A stretch of DNA of 52,995 nt from Pedobacter sp. Leaf41 (lineage in GTDB: Bacteria; Bacteroidota; Bacteroidia; Sphingobacteriales; Sphingobacteriaceae). Under the pieces are notes generated by a model that was given only the letters and a program-made list of their open reading frames with translations, searched no databases and was not told where the DNA came from. The translations under genes and the position numbers were made by a program. Positions 8,998-18,786 of the stretch are shown here, piece by piece. The stretch's first letter is position 1, and the number at the start of each line of letters is the position of its first letter. The stretch is taken from assembly GCF_001422545.1 (NCBI RefSeq), contig NZ_LMLE01000002.1, positions 1 through 52,995 on the forward strand, given 5' to 3'.

Positions 8998-9723
8998 TTA
9001 AGGCTTCCTTAAATAGATATGGCCATAAGAAGAGCTGAAATCGTAGGTGGCACCTTTGCCTGGATTCGCATTAATGGAGGTAAAAAAACGCTGCTCTTTA
9101 ATTTCTTCCGGCTTGAAATTAAAGTCAGTATAAATTTTGCCAAAACGATTAGTCATTTTTAATGAGCCTATAGCTTTTTCCTGGAGCTTGGCATCGATAC
9201 CACCATAAGTTGCATCAATTTTTATTGGGCCCTCAAAATCAACCAGTTCTACAATCCCATATGTAGAGCTTAAGTTAGTTTTCGTATTAGCCGGAAGCTT
9301 GATCTCAATACTAATCTCGATATTTCGACTTTGATAATTCGCTGTCACCGTACTGCCCTTTTCCCTCAAAAAAGCGTTCATTTCTTCTTTGGTATTGAAA
9401 ATACTTTTCACACCATTTGTAACAGCATAAAAACGTTGTGGAATTTTGGCCATTTCGAGTTTATTTTTAATCGAGATCTGATCTTTTGATTCGCTTTCAA
9501 TCAGACTAAAAACATCAGCTGCGGCAACACCATCAACTTTAACCGTTGCCACAACAGCAATTTCCTTTTTGTCCCAATTACTTACTCTAATCGTTTTCGG
9601 AAAGTCGAAGTCAAAATTTACCGTCTGTCCGGCTGTTATTGGATAAGATTTACTGATTGTTTCCTGAGCAAAAGCAATGCAAGATACCGTGGCCATTAAA
9701 AGCCAGCAAAAAAATGTTTTCAT
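8998..9723 (-). CDS. Exported beta-rich protein, DUF4097-like
   Basis: A 241-residue protein with a signal peptide (MKTFFCWLLMATVSCIAFAQ). The mature part is a series of short beta-strands such as TIRVSNWDKKEIAVVATV, TYGIVELVDFEGPIKIDATYG and NRFGKIYTDF, the pattern of the DUF4097/GIN beta-helix families found in adhesin-like envelope proteins. It is the last gene of an operon that starts with an ECF sigma factor and follows a related gene after 56 bases. The sigma-linked location suggests an envelope stress or surface role, but that is inference. Confidence 0.72.
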   Translation of the reverse strand: MKTFFCWLLMATVSCIAFAQETISKSYPITAGQTVNFDFDFPKTIRVSNWDKKEIAVVATVKVDGVAAADVFSLIESESKDQISIKNKLEMAKIPQRFYAVTNGVKSIFNTKEEMNAFLREKGSTVTANYQSRNIEISIEIKLPANTKTNLSSTYGIVELVDFEGPIKIDATYGGIDAKLQEKAIGSLKMTNRFGKIYTDFNFKPEEIKEQRFFTSINANPGKGATYDFSSSYGHIYLRKP

Positions 9724-9779
9724 AAGGTGAAGGTTTAAGTTCCAACAGGCACTAAGCCTATTGGAAATTTGAGATTGAA

Positions 9780-10697
9780 TTATTTAACACGGAGATATAC
9801 GTTATCGTAGTTGGATTTAAGGATAAAATTGGCACCGCCACCATTTATTTTTCCTTTAATATCTTCAGAACTTCTACCTCCATAAACGGCTATTCCGTTT
9901 GCAACCCTGATGTTTTTATTGTTTGAAATAATTGTTCCGCTACCGCTTTTTAGGCCAGAAATAAGAAGGGCTTCATTCGTTGCTGATTTAATCGTGGTAA
10001 TCAAATCCTCATCTTTTGGCTTTTCTTCTGCAACATTTTTCTCTAGGGCAATTTTAAGCCCGTCGGCAGCATATAATTTTCCATAGCTGGTAGATAGATC
10101 TACGTTTGCCTTTACACTTACAGGGAGCGATACATCTACATGGCCATAAACAGAAACAATAGAAACCGGTCCTTTAATGGGCTCAACAAAGCTGGCATCA
10201 ATACTTCCGTACAATGATTTAATATTCATTGGGCCAGTATTATTTTCCAGCTTGATTTTATTATAACTCGTTGATATTTCGAGCTCATTTTTTAAGTTTT
10301 TCAGAATGATATCTTCCTGGTAAATGCTGCTCTGATTGGCAAAAGTTACCTTGATGTTTTGGGGTACTTTAATCGTTAAAACGCCATCAATTTTCTTGTT
10401 TACAACATTCACATTCACTTCAGTCCCCTTCTCCGAAATATCGAGACCTAAACCGCTGTTATCTACAAAACCAGAGCCACTGATTACGCGAAGCCCCTTT
10501 GCCCGTTCATCTACTTTCTCCGTTTCGCCCGCTGGTAAAGAAAAGATGATTTCGTTTCCGCTATACCCTTCTACTATTGCACCGGCAACATGTAAATTCA
10601 GCTGACCATTTGTTTTGCTTATTTTGTATTCTTTCTGTGCAGAAGCGGTTATCGCCATCGTAAGCAGAGAAAAAAGAACGATAAATTGTTTTTTCAT
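9780..10697 (-). CDS. Exported DUF4097-like beta-helix protein
   Basis: A 305-residue protein with a signal peptide ending at TASAQ (about residue 20). The central region contains repeated strands with a YGS/YGH/YGK turn (SLYGSIDASF, SVYGHVDVSL, STSYGKLYAA), typical of DUF4097-type parallel beta-helices. The C-terminal segment continues with YGGRSSEDIKGKINGGG. It lies 19 bases downstream of the HEAT-repeat membrane protein and 56 bases upstream of another family member, so the two are probably made together. Likely periplasmic or surface-located; function unknown. Confidence 0.75.
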   Translation of the reverse strand: MKKQFIVLFSLLTMAITASAQKEYKISKTNGQLNLHVAGAIVEGYSGNEIIFSLPAGETEKVDERAKGLRVISGSGFVDNSGLGLDISEKGTEVNVNVVNKKIDGVLTIKVPQNIKVTFANQSSIYQEDIILKNLKNELEISTSYNKIKLENNTGPMNIKSLYGSIDASFVEPIKGPVSIVSVYGHVDVSLPVSVKANVDLSTSYGKLYAADGLKIALEKNVAEEKPKDEDLITTIKSATNEALLISGLKSGSGTIISNNKNIRVANGIAVYGGRSSEDIKGKINGGGANFILKSNYDNVYLRVK

Positions 10698-10716
10698 GAT
10701 TTTATTTTTTTAAATG

Positions 10717-11505
10717 TTATAATTTGTCTTGGTTTAGTAATACGTTGTAAGCTTCATCTCTTACCGCGGCAAAAGTTTCCGGATTATTCGCAATCGATTT
10801 AAGTTGATTATCGATTTTGAGTCCTTTCATTTTGCCTAAAAAGCTAATCAGCCCAAGCTGAACAATCGGATCATCCTGGTTATTTAAAGCGTTAACCAAA
10901 AGTGAAGCGGTGTAGCGGTCGGCACTGTACTTTTGAAGCACACTTAGGGCTGCCAGGCGAACATTGGTATTTCCATCGTGATTAAGCGTTTTAGAAAGCA
11001 TGTTCAATACATGGTTGTTGATGGTTTCTGCTTTTTCTATTTCCAAAATAGCGAGCAGCCTTACACTTGCCGAGCTGCTATCTGTTAATGCCTGATAATC
11101 GCTGTTTGTGGTGTGCACCGTGGTTGTTTTCGTTTTTAAATGTTTTGTTTGAGGCTGATAGGCCACTGTTTTTTGCACTTCCACTGGTACCATTTCGGTT
11201 GGTGCAGGTATTGATTCTGCCTTTCTGGTTGTTGGTTGAGGCTGAATCACTTTTGGTTTTACCGCCGTGTAAACCGGATTTTTCGCCTGCTGCTGATCAA
11301 AAATAAACCAGGTTGCTGCAATGGCAATTAATACGGATGCTGCAAGCCACCACTTTTTGTTATTGTAAAGTGATACTGTTTTGGCTTTCGGTGCTGCCTG
11401 TGGTGCAACTTGCTGTTTAAAGCGTTGCATATCAAAAACAGGTGCTTCGAGATGATCGAATTCCTCCCTGTTCCGCTCCACAAAATCTTTCAATTGATCA
11501 TTCAT
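10717..11505 (-). CDS. Membrane protein with HEAT repeats, probable anti-sigma factor
   Basis: A 262-residue single-pass protein. The N-terminal cytoplasmic part (about 1-48, MNDQLKDFVERNREEFDHLE) is followed by one membrane helix (KWWLAASVLIAIAATWFIF), a Pro/Thr/Lys-rich linker, and a C-terminal helical domain (about 138-262) with repeated helix pairs (SVRLLAILEIEKAE, NVRLAALSVLQKY, IVQLGLISFLGKM) that read as HEAT repeats. The start overlaps the end of the sigma-factor gene by 8 bases, the usual arrangement for a sigma/anti-sigma pair. It lacks the HxxxCxxC zinc motif common in anti-sigma factors, so the role is inferred from position and topology. Confidence 0.72.
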   Translation of the reverse strand: MNDQLKDFVERNREEFDHLEAPVFDMQRFKQQVAPQAAPKAKTVSLYNNKKWWLAASVLIAIAATWFIFDQQQAKNPVYTAVKPKVIQPQPTTRKAESIPAPTEMVPVEVQKTVAYQPQTKHLKTKTTTVHTTNSDYQALTDSSSASVRLLAILEIEKAETINNHVLNMLSKTLNHDGNTNVRLAALSVLQKYSADRYTASLLVNALNNQDDPIVQLGLISFLGKMKGLKIDNQLKSIANNPETFAAVRDEAYNVLLNQDKL

Positions 11506-12055
11506 AATAAACTTTATCTTTTAATGATAGTAAAATCTTCTTCTTTGCCCTGTGGTATTGCGTTCTTACATTCGTTGCTGTTAAATCTAACATCACTGCA
11601 ATTTCCTCATGGTTCAGTTTTTCAAAAACATGCAGGTTGACGATGGTTTTGTAACCAGCAGGAAGCGATTCAATACTCTTCTTCAAATCTTCTACCTTAC
11701 AATCCAACACCTCAAAATCTTCTTCTACATCAGCTACATTTTCTAAATCCATTTCTTCCATATCAGAAAACAAAATTTTCCTTTTTCTGATGTGTGAAAT
11801 GGAGCGGTTTATTGCTGCTCTTCTTACCCAGGCCTCAATGTTTAATACGCCATCTAACTTTGCTACTTCACTAAACACTACACAAAAAGTATCTTGCAAA
11901 ATATCTTCGGCTTCTCCTGTGTGACTCACAATTCTGCTAATCGAATTATAAACTTTTCGGGCATATCGGTTATACAATCCAGTATAGCCGCCCTCATGCC
12001 CGTTAAGGCAAAGGCCAATTAATTCTTTATCCGTTATGTGATCTGCAGACGGCAA
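11498..12055 (-). CDS. ECF (sigma-70 family) RNA polymerase sigma factor
   Basis: A 185-residue sigma factor. Region 2 is visible at about 24-90 (YTGLYNRYARKVYNSISRIV, then EAEDILQDTFCVVFS and WVRRAAINRSISHIRKRK). Region 4 is at about 128-180 (LPAGYKTIVNLHVFEKLNHEEIA, then MLDLTATNVRTQYHRAKKKI), with the expected HTH. It overlaps the following HEAT-repeat membrane gene, its likely anti-sigma factor, and is transcribed away from the SusC gene. Probable targets are its own operon and perhaps nearby outer-membrane genes. Confidence 0.92.
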   Translation of the reverse strand: MPSADHITDKELIGLCLNGHEGGYTGLYNRYARKVYNSISRIVSHTGEAEDILQDTFCVVFSEVAKLDGVLNIEAWVRRAAINRSISHIRKRKILFSDMEEMDLENVADVEEDFEVLDCKVEDLKKSIESLPAGYKTIVNLHVFEKLNHEEIAVMLDLTATNVRTQYHRAKKKILLSLKDKVYYE

Positions 12056-12383
12056 GTTCGGAGCTTTTTAATGTGTTAATTAGGTATGTTCTATAGGGTA
12101 GTCGCAACTTATTTAAAAGTGTTACACTTTTTTAATATTTTTTGAAAATAATATTTCAACACGCTATTGATGATCCGAAAGATCGGGATTTGCGTAGAGA
12201 ACAAAAACTAAATTTGGCTCTTGTTTATCAGTAATGGACTTTGTTGGTGGCTCAATTCTCCAATTTATAAAATTAAAGAGGTTAAGGTAATTTAACATAG
12301 CCTTCACATCGGGCAGGTAGTTTTGCGGCATAATAAAAGCCCCTTGTGGCTAACGAATTCATTTATTGCCAAAAAACCAAACA
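12056..12383. other. Divergent intergenic region between sigma factor and SusC
   Basis: This 328-base spacer separates two divergent operons. TAnnTTTG-like elements facing the SusC gene occur at 12209-12216 (TAAATTTG) and 12318-12325 (TAGTTTTG). Neither has a TTTG 19 bp upstream, so neither is a secure promoter. A short inverted repeat, CCGAAAGATCGG, lies at 12175-12186. No gene is seen. Confidence 0.4.
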
Positions 12384-15300
12384 ATGAGAAAACCTTTACT
12401 GTTGACGCAGAAGATTGCGGTATATGCTACGTTGGCATGTCTGCTAACGAGTGCCATTACAGCGCCATCCCGGGCCATTGAAAAAATATCCGGCGTTTCC
12501 TTATCCAATACGAAACAAAATCCAGGTACCATCAGCGGGAAAATTGTTGATGAAAAAGGCGAGCCGCTACCCGGTGCCAGTATCGTAATTAAAGAATTAA
12601 ATAAAGTAGTTCAAGCCAATAACGACGGAAGTTATAGCGTGAGTGTTCCGGCAGGAAATTACAGTGTTGCCATAAGCTTTATTTCTTATACTACTGCAAC
12701 CTTAACTAAAATTGCTGTAAAAGCTGGTGAAACAACGCCGCTAAATGTGACGCTTAAAGGCGAAACAGGATCTTTAAACGAGGTTCTTGTAGTGGGTTAC
12801 GGAACGCAGAAAAGAGAAAATGCTACTGGTGCTGTTGATCAGATTACCTCAAAAAGTTTAGAAAACAGACCCATCTCCAATCTTACGCAAGGCCTTCAGG
12901 GTTTACTGCCCAATCTTAATTTAAAGATGATGGACGGTAAGCCAACGCAGTCTCCTAGTTATAATATCCGGGGTACAACTTCCATTGGCCAGGGTGGTAG
13001 CGCGTTAATCCTTATTGATGGTTTCGAGGGTGACCCAAGTTTGTTAAACCCGAATGACATTGAAAGTGTATCGATATTAAAAGATGCGGCATCGGCAGCT
13101 ATTTATGGCGCCAGAGGGGTTTTTGGGGTAGTACTCATCACCACGAAGAAAGCCGAAAAAGGCCGTACAAATGTAAGTTACTCGACCAATTATGCCATTA
13201 AAAGTCCGCTACAGGTGCCCGATTTTGTAACCGATGGTTACACCTGGGCAAAGATGTTTGCAGAAGCCTTTGTGAATGGTGATGGTGCTTTTCCGCAAAA
13301 TGCAAATAAAACACAGAAATTTTCACAGGCCTATCTCGATGAGTTTAAAAGACGTGTAGAATCCGGACAGCCTTATAATCAGGTTGAAGTAAACCCAACT
13401 ACGGGCGAATATACTTATTACGGAAGCACGGATTACTACGCTGAACTTTATAAGAAAAATACAGCTGCTTTCGAAAATAATCTTTCCGTGAGTGGCGGTA
13501 GCGATAAAGCTTCGTTTTTAGTGTCTGGTCGTTTCTTAAGCCAGGATGGTTTGTTCCGCTACAACAGCGATGATTACGATATGAAAAATATCCGTGCCCG
13601 AGGATCGGTACAGGTTTTTCCCTGGTTAAGCATCGAAAACAATGCCGATTACTCCATTATGAATTACCATAACCCCATCAACGTTGGTGAAGGTGGTGGG
13701 ATCTGGAGAAATATTGCCGATGAAGGTAAGCCAACCATGCCCCTGTTCAACCCGGATGGAACTTTAACCTTCGCTTCTGCTTATACTGTAGGTGATTTTT
13801 TCTACGGTAAAAATGGGATCGATACCAAGCGTGAGGTTTTCAGAAATATAACGGGTTTAAGAAGTAATTTCTTTGACAATAAATTTAGGGTTAACGCCGA
13901 TTTTACTTTTAGAAATACAAATAACGACAAAGAACAAAAAAGGGTGCAAGTGCCATACAGCAGCACACGTGGCGTTACTTCATTTGTAGGTACCACAACC
14001 AACGATTTGTTGTTCGATTTGCGTGAAACCAACTATCTGGCTACAAATATTTATGCAGAGTATGAAAATCGTTTCGGCAGCGACCATTATTTGAAAGCCA
14101 TGGTGGGTTACAACTACGAACAATCTACCTATAACAGGGTTGCAGTTCAACGTAACGGAATTATTTTTGAAGACGCTACCGATCTCAATTTGGCTTTAGG
14201 TCAATCTATTACTACGGGTGGTGGTTACGAGCAATGGGCTATTTTAGGTGGTTTCTCTAGGTTAAACTACTCCTTAAAAGATCGTTATTTAGTGGAAGTA
14301 AATGCCCGTTATGATGGTTCATCAAAGTTTCCTGCCGACCAACGCTACGGATTTTTTCCCTCCGTTTCTGCGGGTTGGAGAATCAACAAAGAGCCGTTTT
14401 GGAAAGTATCGGATAAATTCATCTCTGATTTAAAATTAAGAGCTTCTTATGGATCTTTAGGTAACGGTAACATTGCATCTTACGCTTTTCAGGAGCAATT
14501 TAACATTTCGCAATCCGGCCAGATTTTGAATGGCTCGAGACCACAAACTACCCGTAATCCAGCTGTTTTACCTGAAGGTTTAACCTGGGAAACCTCTACA
14601 ACCAGCAACTTCGGTTTAGATTTAACCATGCTTTCGGGCCGCTTAACCTTTAATGGAGATGCTTACATCCGTAAAACAACCGACATGTTCACCACAGGCC
14701 TTACTCCGCCGGCCGTTTTTGGTGCCGATGTGCCTAAAGGAAACTATGCTAACTTAACTACACGTGGCTGGGAAGTATCAGTAAGCTGGAATGACAGGTT
14801 TGGTAATGAAAATAAACCTTTCAAATATAATGTAAGGCTTACCCTGGCAGATAATAAAACCAAAATTGATAAGTATAACAATCCAGATAAATTGTTGAAT
14901 GATTATTATGAAGGGCAAACTTTAGGAGAGATTTGGGGATATGAAACGGAAGGTTTCTTTATTAATGAGGCAGATATCGCTTCGCATGCCAAGCAAGATC
15001 CGCAGATGCGTGCTTCTCCAACAGGGCGATGGTTTCCTGGAGATATTAAATTGAGAGATTTAAACGGCGACGGTTTAATTAATGTTGGCGAGAATAAAGT
15101 AGGCAAATCCGGAGATAGAAGAATCATCGGTAATTCTGCTCCAAGGTATATGTATGGAATTAATTTAGGTGCAGATTGGAACAATATCTTTTTCTCTGTT
15201 TTCTTTCAGGGAGTTGGTAAACAACAATGGTACCCTAGTACGGAAACAGAAATGTTTTGGGGGCAATACAACAGGCCGTACAATAATATTCCAACTTTTC

Positions 15301-15692
15301 ATTTAGGCAATATGTGGACTCCGGAAAACACAAACGCCTATTTTCCAAGAACAATGTCTAGAGCGGCATCAAGCAATACCAACCGTACCTTAGGTGTGGC
15401 GCAAACGCGTTACCTGCAAAATGTTGCTTATTTAAGAATGAAAAATATTCAGGTAGGTTATAACTTGCCAACCAAATGGGTTAACCGTATTGGTGCCCGT
15501 ACGGCAAAGGTGTTTTTCTCTGGTGAGAACTTATTTACCTATTCGCCGATGTACAAAGTTGTGAAAAATACAATTGATGTAGAAAATGCTGTACCAGCAG
15601 ATCAGGATATCAACAATAACCCCACCAATGGCGATGGTTACAATTATCCACTGATGAAAAGTATTTCATTCGGTTTAAACATTGGATTTTAG
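12384..15692 (+). CDS. SusC/RagA family TonB-linked outer-membrane protein
   Basis: A 1102-residue nutrient transporter of the SusC class. After an N-terminal export signal there is a CarboxypepD_reg-like domain (about 45-125, TISGKIVDEKGEPLPGASIV), the TonB-box region LNEVLVVGYGTQKR, a plug with the class signature LKDAASAAIYGARGVFGVVL, and a large barrel. The C-terminus ends in a beta strand with a terminal Phe (SFGLNIGF), typical of outer-membrane barrels. An in-frame TTG lies at 12366, but the ATG at 12384 is preferred. It is followed by SusD and an EEP-family enzyme in one operon. The substrate is not evident: no glycoside hydrolase is nearby. Confidence 0.95.
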   Translation: MRKPLLLTQKIAVYATLACLLTSAITAPSRAIEKISGVSLSNTKQNPGTISGKIVDEKGEPLPGASIVIKELNKVVQANNDGSYSVSVPAGNYSVAISFISYTTATLTKIAVKAGETTPLNVTLKGETGSLNEVLVVGYGTQKRENATGAVDQITSKSLENRPISNLTQGLQGLLPNLNLKMMDGKPTQSPSYNIRGTTSIGQGGSALILIDGFEGDPSLLNPNDIESVSILKDAASAAIYGARGVFGVVLITTKKAEKGRTNVSYSTNYAIKSPLQVPDFVTDGYTWAKMFAEAFVNGDGAFPQNANKTQKFSQAYLDEFKRRVESGQPYNQVEVNPTTGEYTYYGSTDYYAELYKKNTAAFENNLSVSGGSDKASFLVSGRFLSQDGLFRYNSDDYDMKNIRARGSVQVFPWLSIENNADYSIMNYHNPINVGEGGGIWRNIADEGKPTMPLFNPDGTLTFASAYTVGDFFYGKNGIDTKREVFRNITGLRSNFFDNKFRVNADFTFRNTNNDKEQKRVQVPYSSTRGVTSFVGTTTNDLLFDLRETNYLATNIYAEYENRFGSDHYLKAMVGYNYEQSTYNRVAVQRNGIIFEDATDLNLALGQSITTGGGYEQWAILGGFSRLNYSLKDRYLVEVNARYDGSSKFPADQRYGFFPSVSAGWRINKEPFWKVSDKFISDLKLRASYGSLGNGNIASYAFQEQFNISQSGQILNGSRPQTTRNPAVLPEGLTWETSTTSNFGLDLTMLSGRLTFNGDAYIRKTTDMFTTGLTPPAVFGADVPKGNYANLTTRGWEVSVSWNDRFGNENKPFKYNVRLTLADNKTKIDKYNNPDKLLNDYYEGQTLGEIWGYETEGFFINEADIASHAKQDPQMRASPTGRWFPGDIKLRDLNGDGLINVGENKVGKSGDRRIIGNSAPRYMYGINLGADWNNIFFSVFFQGVGKQQWYPSTETEMFWGQYNRPYNNIPTFHLGNMWTPENTNAYFPRTMSRAASSNTNRTLGVAQTRYLQNVAYLRMKNIQVGYNLPTKWVNRIGARTAKVFFSGENLFTYSPMYKVVKNTIDVENAVPADQDINNNPTNGDGYNYPLMKSISFGLNIGF

Positions 15693-15717
15693 AATCAATA
15701 AAATAGAAAAATCAACG

Positions 15718-17496
15718 ATGAAAAAACAATATATATGGGCTTTACTGGCTTGCCTGGGTTTGGCAGCTTGTAAAAAGTTAGATCAGAAACCTGAATCAAC
15801 AGCCACGAAAGATGCCGTTTTTGGCACTGAAAACGGACTGAAATTATATACAAATTCATTTTATAATATGGATTTTTTACCGAAAAACTCTACCAGTCAG
15901 GATGCAATGTCTGATTATTTAGCAGTTAGATCGGTTCAGGATTTTATTAGAGAAGGTGGTTTTGGAGCGAATAATAGCTCTGGATGGAGCTGGGGCGATT
16001 TGCGAAACATCAATTATTTTATTGCCAATTGTAATAATCCGGCGGTGCCAGCTTCGGTGCGCAATAATTATTTAGGTATTGCCCGTTATTTCAGGGCTTA
16101 CTTTTATATGGAAAAAGTGAAACGTTTCGGCGATGTGCCATGGATTGGTAAACCCTTAAATATTGATGATCCGGCATTAAATGCTGGTCGCGATAAAAGG
16201 GAACTAGTGATGGATTCTGTATTGGCTGATATTAATTTTGCCTGCGCAAACATTCAAGCTACTAATGATCCAAGTCGTACCACGGTTACCAAATGGGTAG
16301 CTCATGCTTATAAATCGAGATTGTGTTTATTTGAAGGAACTTTTAGAAAGTACCACACAGAACTAAATCTGGTTTCAACTGCAAATAAATGGTTGGAAGA
16401 GGCGGCTTCAGCAGCAAATGAAATAATCAAAAACGGTGGGTATTCCATCAACAATAACGGTGGCCCGGGAGTCTCTTATCGCCAGGTATTTACCAGCAAT
16501 ACCCCGGTAACGAATGAAGTATTACAGGCCTCAGTTGCCGATATTAATTTAGGTGTATTAAACGAAGCCAACTGGTGGTGGACGAGTGGTACCTACGGCG
16601 CAAAAGCAAGTTTCACCCGTACGTTCATTAACACTTACCTTAAATTAGATGGTACACCATTTACCAATGATCCGGCTTATCGAACTATGGTTTTTAAAGA
16701 TGAAGTAAAAAACCGCGATTTAAGATTAAAACAAACCATTAGGTTAGGCGATTACAAAAGAATTACCAGCGGTCAGCCAGTGCCTGCGCCACCGGTTTTT
16801 TCTTACACCTTTACCGGCTATCAACCTATAAAATGGACTTTAGATGATACCTACTTTGATGCAGGAGCACTCAATACAAACGCCATTGCTTTATTTCGTT
16901 ATGCTGAAGTTTTGTTAAATTATGCTGAAGCAAAAGCCGAATTAGGTACATTAACTGATTCAGATTGGGCATTAACAGTAGGTGCGCTTCGTGCCAGAGC
17001 AGGAATAACAGCTGGATTATCTACCAAACCAACATTGGCCGATCCTTATTTAATAGCGAATTATTTTCCTGGCATTACCGATGCGACAATTTTGGAAGTA
17101 AGAAGAGAGCGTGGCATCGAATTAAGTTTGGAAGGCTTGCGTTTTCCTGATATTTTGAGATGGAAACGTGGTTCGCTAATGGAACAAGAGTGGAACGGGT
17201 TTTACGTTCCTTCGTTAAATACACCGATGGATTTGAATGAAGATGGTATTTTGGATGTTGCATTTTATCAAGGTGCGAGGCCAAATCCAGGTGCAGCAGG
17301 TGTAACTTATGTTGATGTTTCGAACACCATCGGCAATGCGACAAACTCGCAAAAGTTGAAAAATGGTACTTCAGGGGAGTTGACCTGGATGAATGAAATT
17401 CCAAGAAAATGGAATGAGCGAAACTATTATTATCCAATTCCATTAAACGATCTTCAGCGTAACCCGAATTTGAAGCAAAATCCGGGATGGCAATAA
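15718..17496 (+). CDS. SusD/RagB family nutrient-binding lipoprotein
   Basis: A 592-residue surface lipoprotein that pairs with the preceding SusC to capture ligand. The lipobox LAAC gives the lipidated Cys at about residue 19. The TPR-like helical scaffold and the family hallmark FRAYFYMEKVKRFGDVPWI are present, as are the C-terminal segments ALFRYAEVLLNYAEAKAELG, EVRRERGIELSLEGLRFPDI and the final YYPIPLNDLQRNPNLKQNPG. An in-frame ATG at 15682 overlaps the SusC stop; the ATG at 15718 is chosen because it directly starts the lipoprotein signal MKKQYIWALLACLGLAAC. Confidence 0.95.
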   Translation: MKKQYIWALLACLGLAACKKLDQKPESTATKDAVFGTENGLKLYTNSFYNMDFLPKNSTSQDAMSDYLAVRSVQDFIREGGFGANNSSGWSWGDLRNINYFIANCNNPAVPASVRNNYLGIARYFRAYFYMEKVKRFGDVPWIGKPLNIDDPALNAGRDKRELVMDSVLADINFACANIQATNDPSRTTVTKWVAHAYKSRLCLFEGTFRKYHTELNLVSTANKWLEEAASAANEIIKNGGYSINNNGGPGVSYRQVFTSNTPVTNEVLQASVADINLGVLNEANWWWTSGTYGAKASFTRTFINTYLKLDGTPFTNDPAYRTMVFKDEVKNRDLRLKQTIRLGDYKRITSGQPVPAPPVFSYTFTGYQPIKWTLDDTYFDAGALNTNAIALFRYAEVLLNYAEAKAELGTLTDSDWALTVGALRARAGITAGLSTKPTLADPYLIANYFPGITDATILEVRRERGIELSLEGLRFPDILRWKRGSLMEQEWNGFYVPSLNTPMDLNEDGILDVAFYQGARPNPGAAGVTYVDVSNTIGNATNSQKLKNGTSGELTWMNEIPRKWNERNYYYPIPLNDLQRNPNLKQNPGWQ

Positions 17497-17512
17497 CATC
17501 AACTAGATACAG

Positions 17513-18352
17513 ATGAAAATAAGAAATATATTAACAGCACTGATGTTATTGACATCAGTTGCTGTTCAGGCGCAAAAAATTACGGTCGGAACATTCAACA
17601 TCAGATATGATAATCCGGCAGATAGTGGGAATTTATGGAAAGACAGGTCACCAGTGGTGGCAAATCTCATCCGTTTTCATCAGTTTGATGTATTGGGTGT
17701 GCAAGAAGCACTTAAAAATCAGTTGGCAGATATTTCTTCGGCCTTGCCAGAATACGATCGATATGGTAAGGGTCGCGATGATGGAAAAGATGGAGGGGAA
17801 CATTCAGCCATTTATTTCAAGAAAGACAGATTCAAACTGGTAAAGAGCGGCGACTTTTGGTTATCGGAAACGCCCGATAAACCAGGTAAAGGTTGGGATG
17901 CAACTTGTTGCAACAGAATCTGCTCGTGGGTATTGCTGGAAGACCTAAAAAACAAACAGCAGTTTTATGCTTTTAATGTGCATTACGACCATCAGGCTAT
18001 GGTTGCCCGCAGAGAAAGCAGCAAATTAATGCTCCAAAAAATTAAGGAAATTGCGGGTAATTCGCCAGTTTTACTAACCGGAGATTTCAATGGCGGCAGA
18101 GAAAGCGAGTGGTATCAAACTTTGGCCAAATCAGGTACCATTAGCGATGTTTACGGTGCAGTAAAATATCCTTACGCAAATAATGCTTCAGCTAATGGGT
18201 TTAGAACGCCTCGGGGTAATGGTGTTATCGACCATATTTTTATGAGCAAACAATTTACCGCCAGCAGATGGGGAATTTTAACCGATACTTATTTCGGCAA
18301 GTTTCCTTCTGATCACTTTCCTGTTTTAGCAGAAGTTGAATTGAAACCTTAA
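17513..18352 (+). CDS. Exported endonuclease/exonuclease/phosphatase-family protein
   Basis: A 279-residue EEP-superfamily metal-dependent phosphodiesterase with a signal peptide (cleavage near VAVQAQ). Active-site landmarks are in order: N29 (TFNIRYDNP), E65 (GVQEAL), a His-containing segment (NVHYDHQA), the GDFNGG loop, DHIF and the final SDHFPV. It lies 16 bases after SusD and ends at a strong terminator, so it belongs to the SusCD operon. The family includes nucleases, sphingomyelinases and inositol phosphatases, so the imported nutrient may be phosphate-containing; this is inference. Confidence 0.9.
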   Translation: MKIRNILTALMLLTSVAVQAQKITVGTFNIRYDNPADSGNLWKDRSPVVANLIRFHQFDVLGVQEALKNQLADISSALPEYDRYGKGRDDGKDGGEHSAIYFKKDRFKLVKSGDFWLSETPDKPGKGWDATCCNRICSWVLLEDLKNKQQFYAFNVHYDHQAMVARRESSKLMLQKIKEIAGNSPVLLTGDFNGGRESEWYQTLAKSGTISDVYGAVKYPYANNASANGFRTPRGNGVIDHIFMSKQFTASRWGILTDTYFGKFPSDHFPVLAEVELKP

Positions 18353-18379
18353 GCTAAAAAAACGGCTATTTACTAAAGG

Positions 18380-18410
18380 GCATCTCCTCTAAATGGGAGA
18401 TGCTTTTTTA
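18380..18410 (+). terminator. Rho-independent terminator of the SusCD operon
   Basis: GCATCTCC (18380-18387) pairs with GGAGATGC (18396-18403), followed by TTTTTTAT. It lies 28 bases after the stop at 18352. Confidence 0.85.
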
Positions 18411-18432
18411 TTGGAAAACAACAAAGTAGCGT

Positions 18433-18684
18433 TTAGCTATGTCCGGTGCCGCTAAAATTTCCCTGTATGTCACCGGTTGGACTGTTCACATTATTTGGTA
18501 CGGTTTCGTTGTAGGATGTGGAAACAGCCTCTAAATATTCTTTAAGCTTTGCAATATTTTCATTTACGACAAGCCGATCTGCTGCGGTATGTTCGGGTGC
18601 GCCATCCATCGATTTTATAACTTCAAGGGCATAATCCATAAAATCTTTAACGTTTTCTGAGAGCAGTGGTTTTGGTGTAATCAT
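18433..18684 (-). CDS. Hypothetical small protein
   Basis: An 83-residue protein starting MITPKPLLSENVKDFMDYAL. The first 60 residues look helical and the C-terminus is Asn/Gly/Ser-rich (NNVNSPTGDIQGNFSGTG). There is no signal peptide or membrane segment, and I do not recognise the family. A longer ORF from 18756 is possible, but the extension reads as non-coding. It is 102 bases downstream of the secreted SNase gene and may be transcribed separately. Confidence 0.5.
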   Translation of the reverse strand: MITPKPLLSENVKDFMDYALEVIKSMDGAPEHTAADRLVVNENIAKLKEYLEAVSTSYNETVPNNVNSPTGDIQGNFSGTGHS

Positions 18685-18786
18685 CGTGATATGCTTTGTT
18701 TGTAAAAGGAACAACGAAAGGTTACGAAAGTTTTTCTGACGGTGGATTGATCGCATTAATTAATGCTCCTGCGAGCCATTTTTCCG

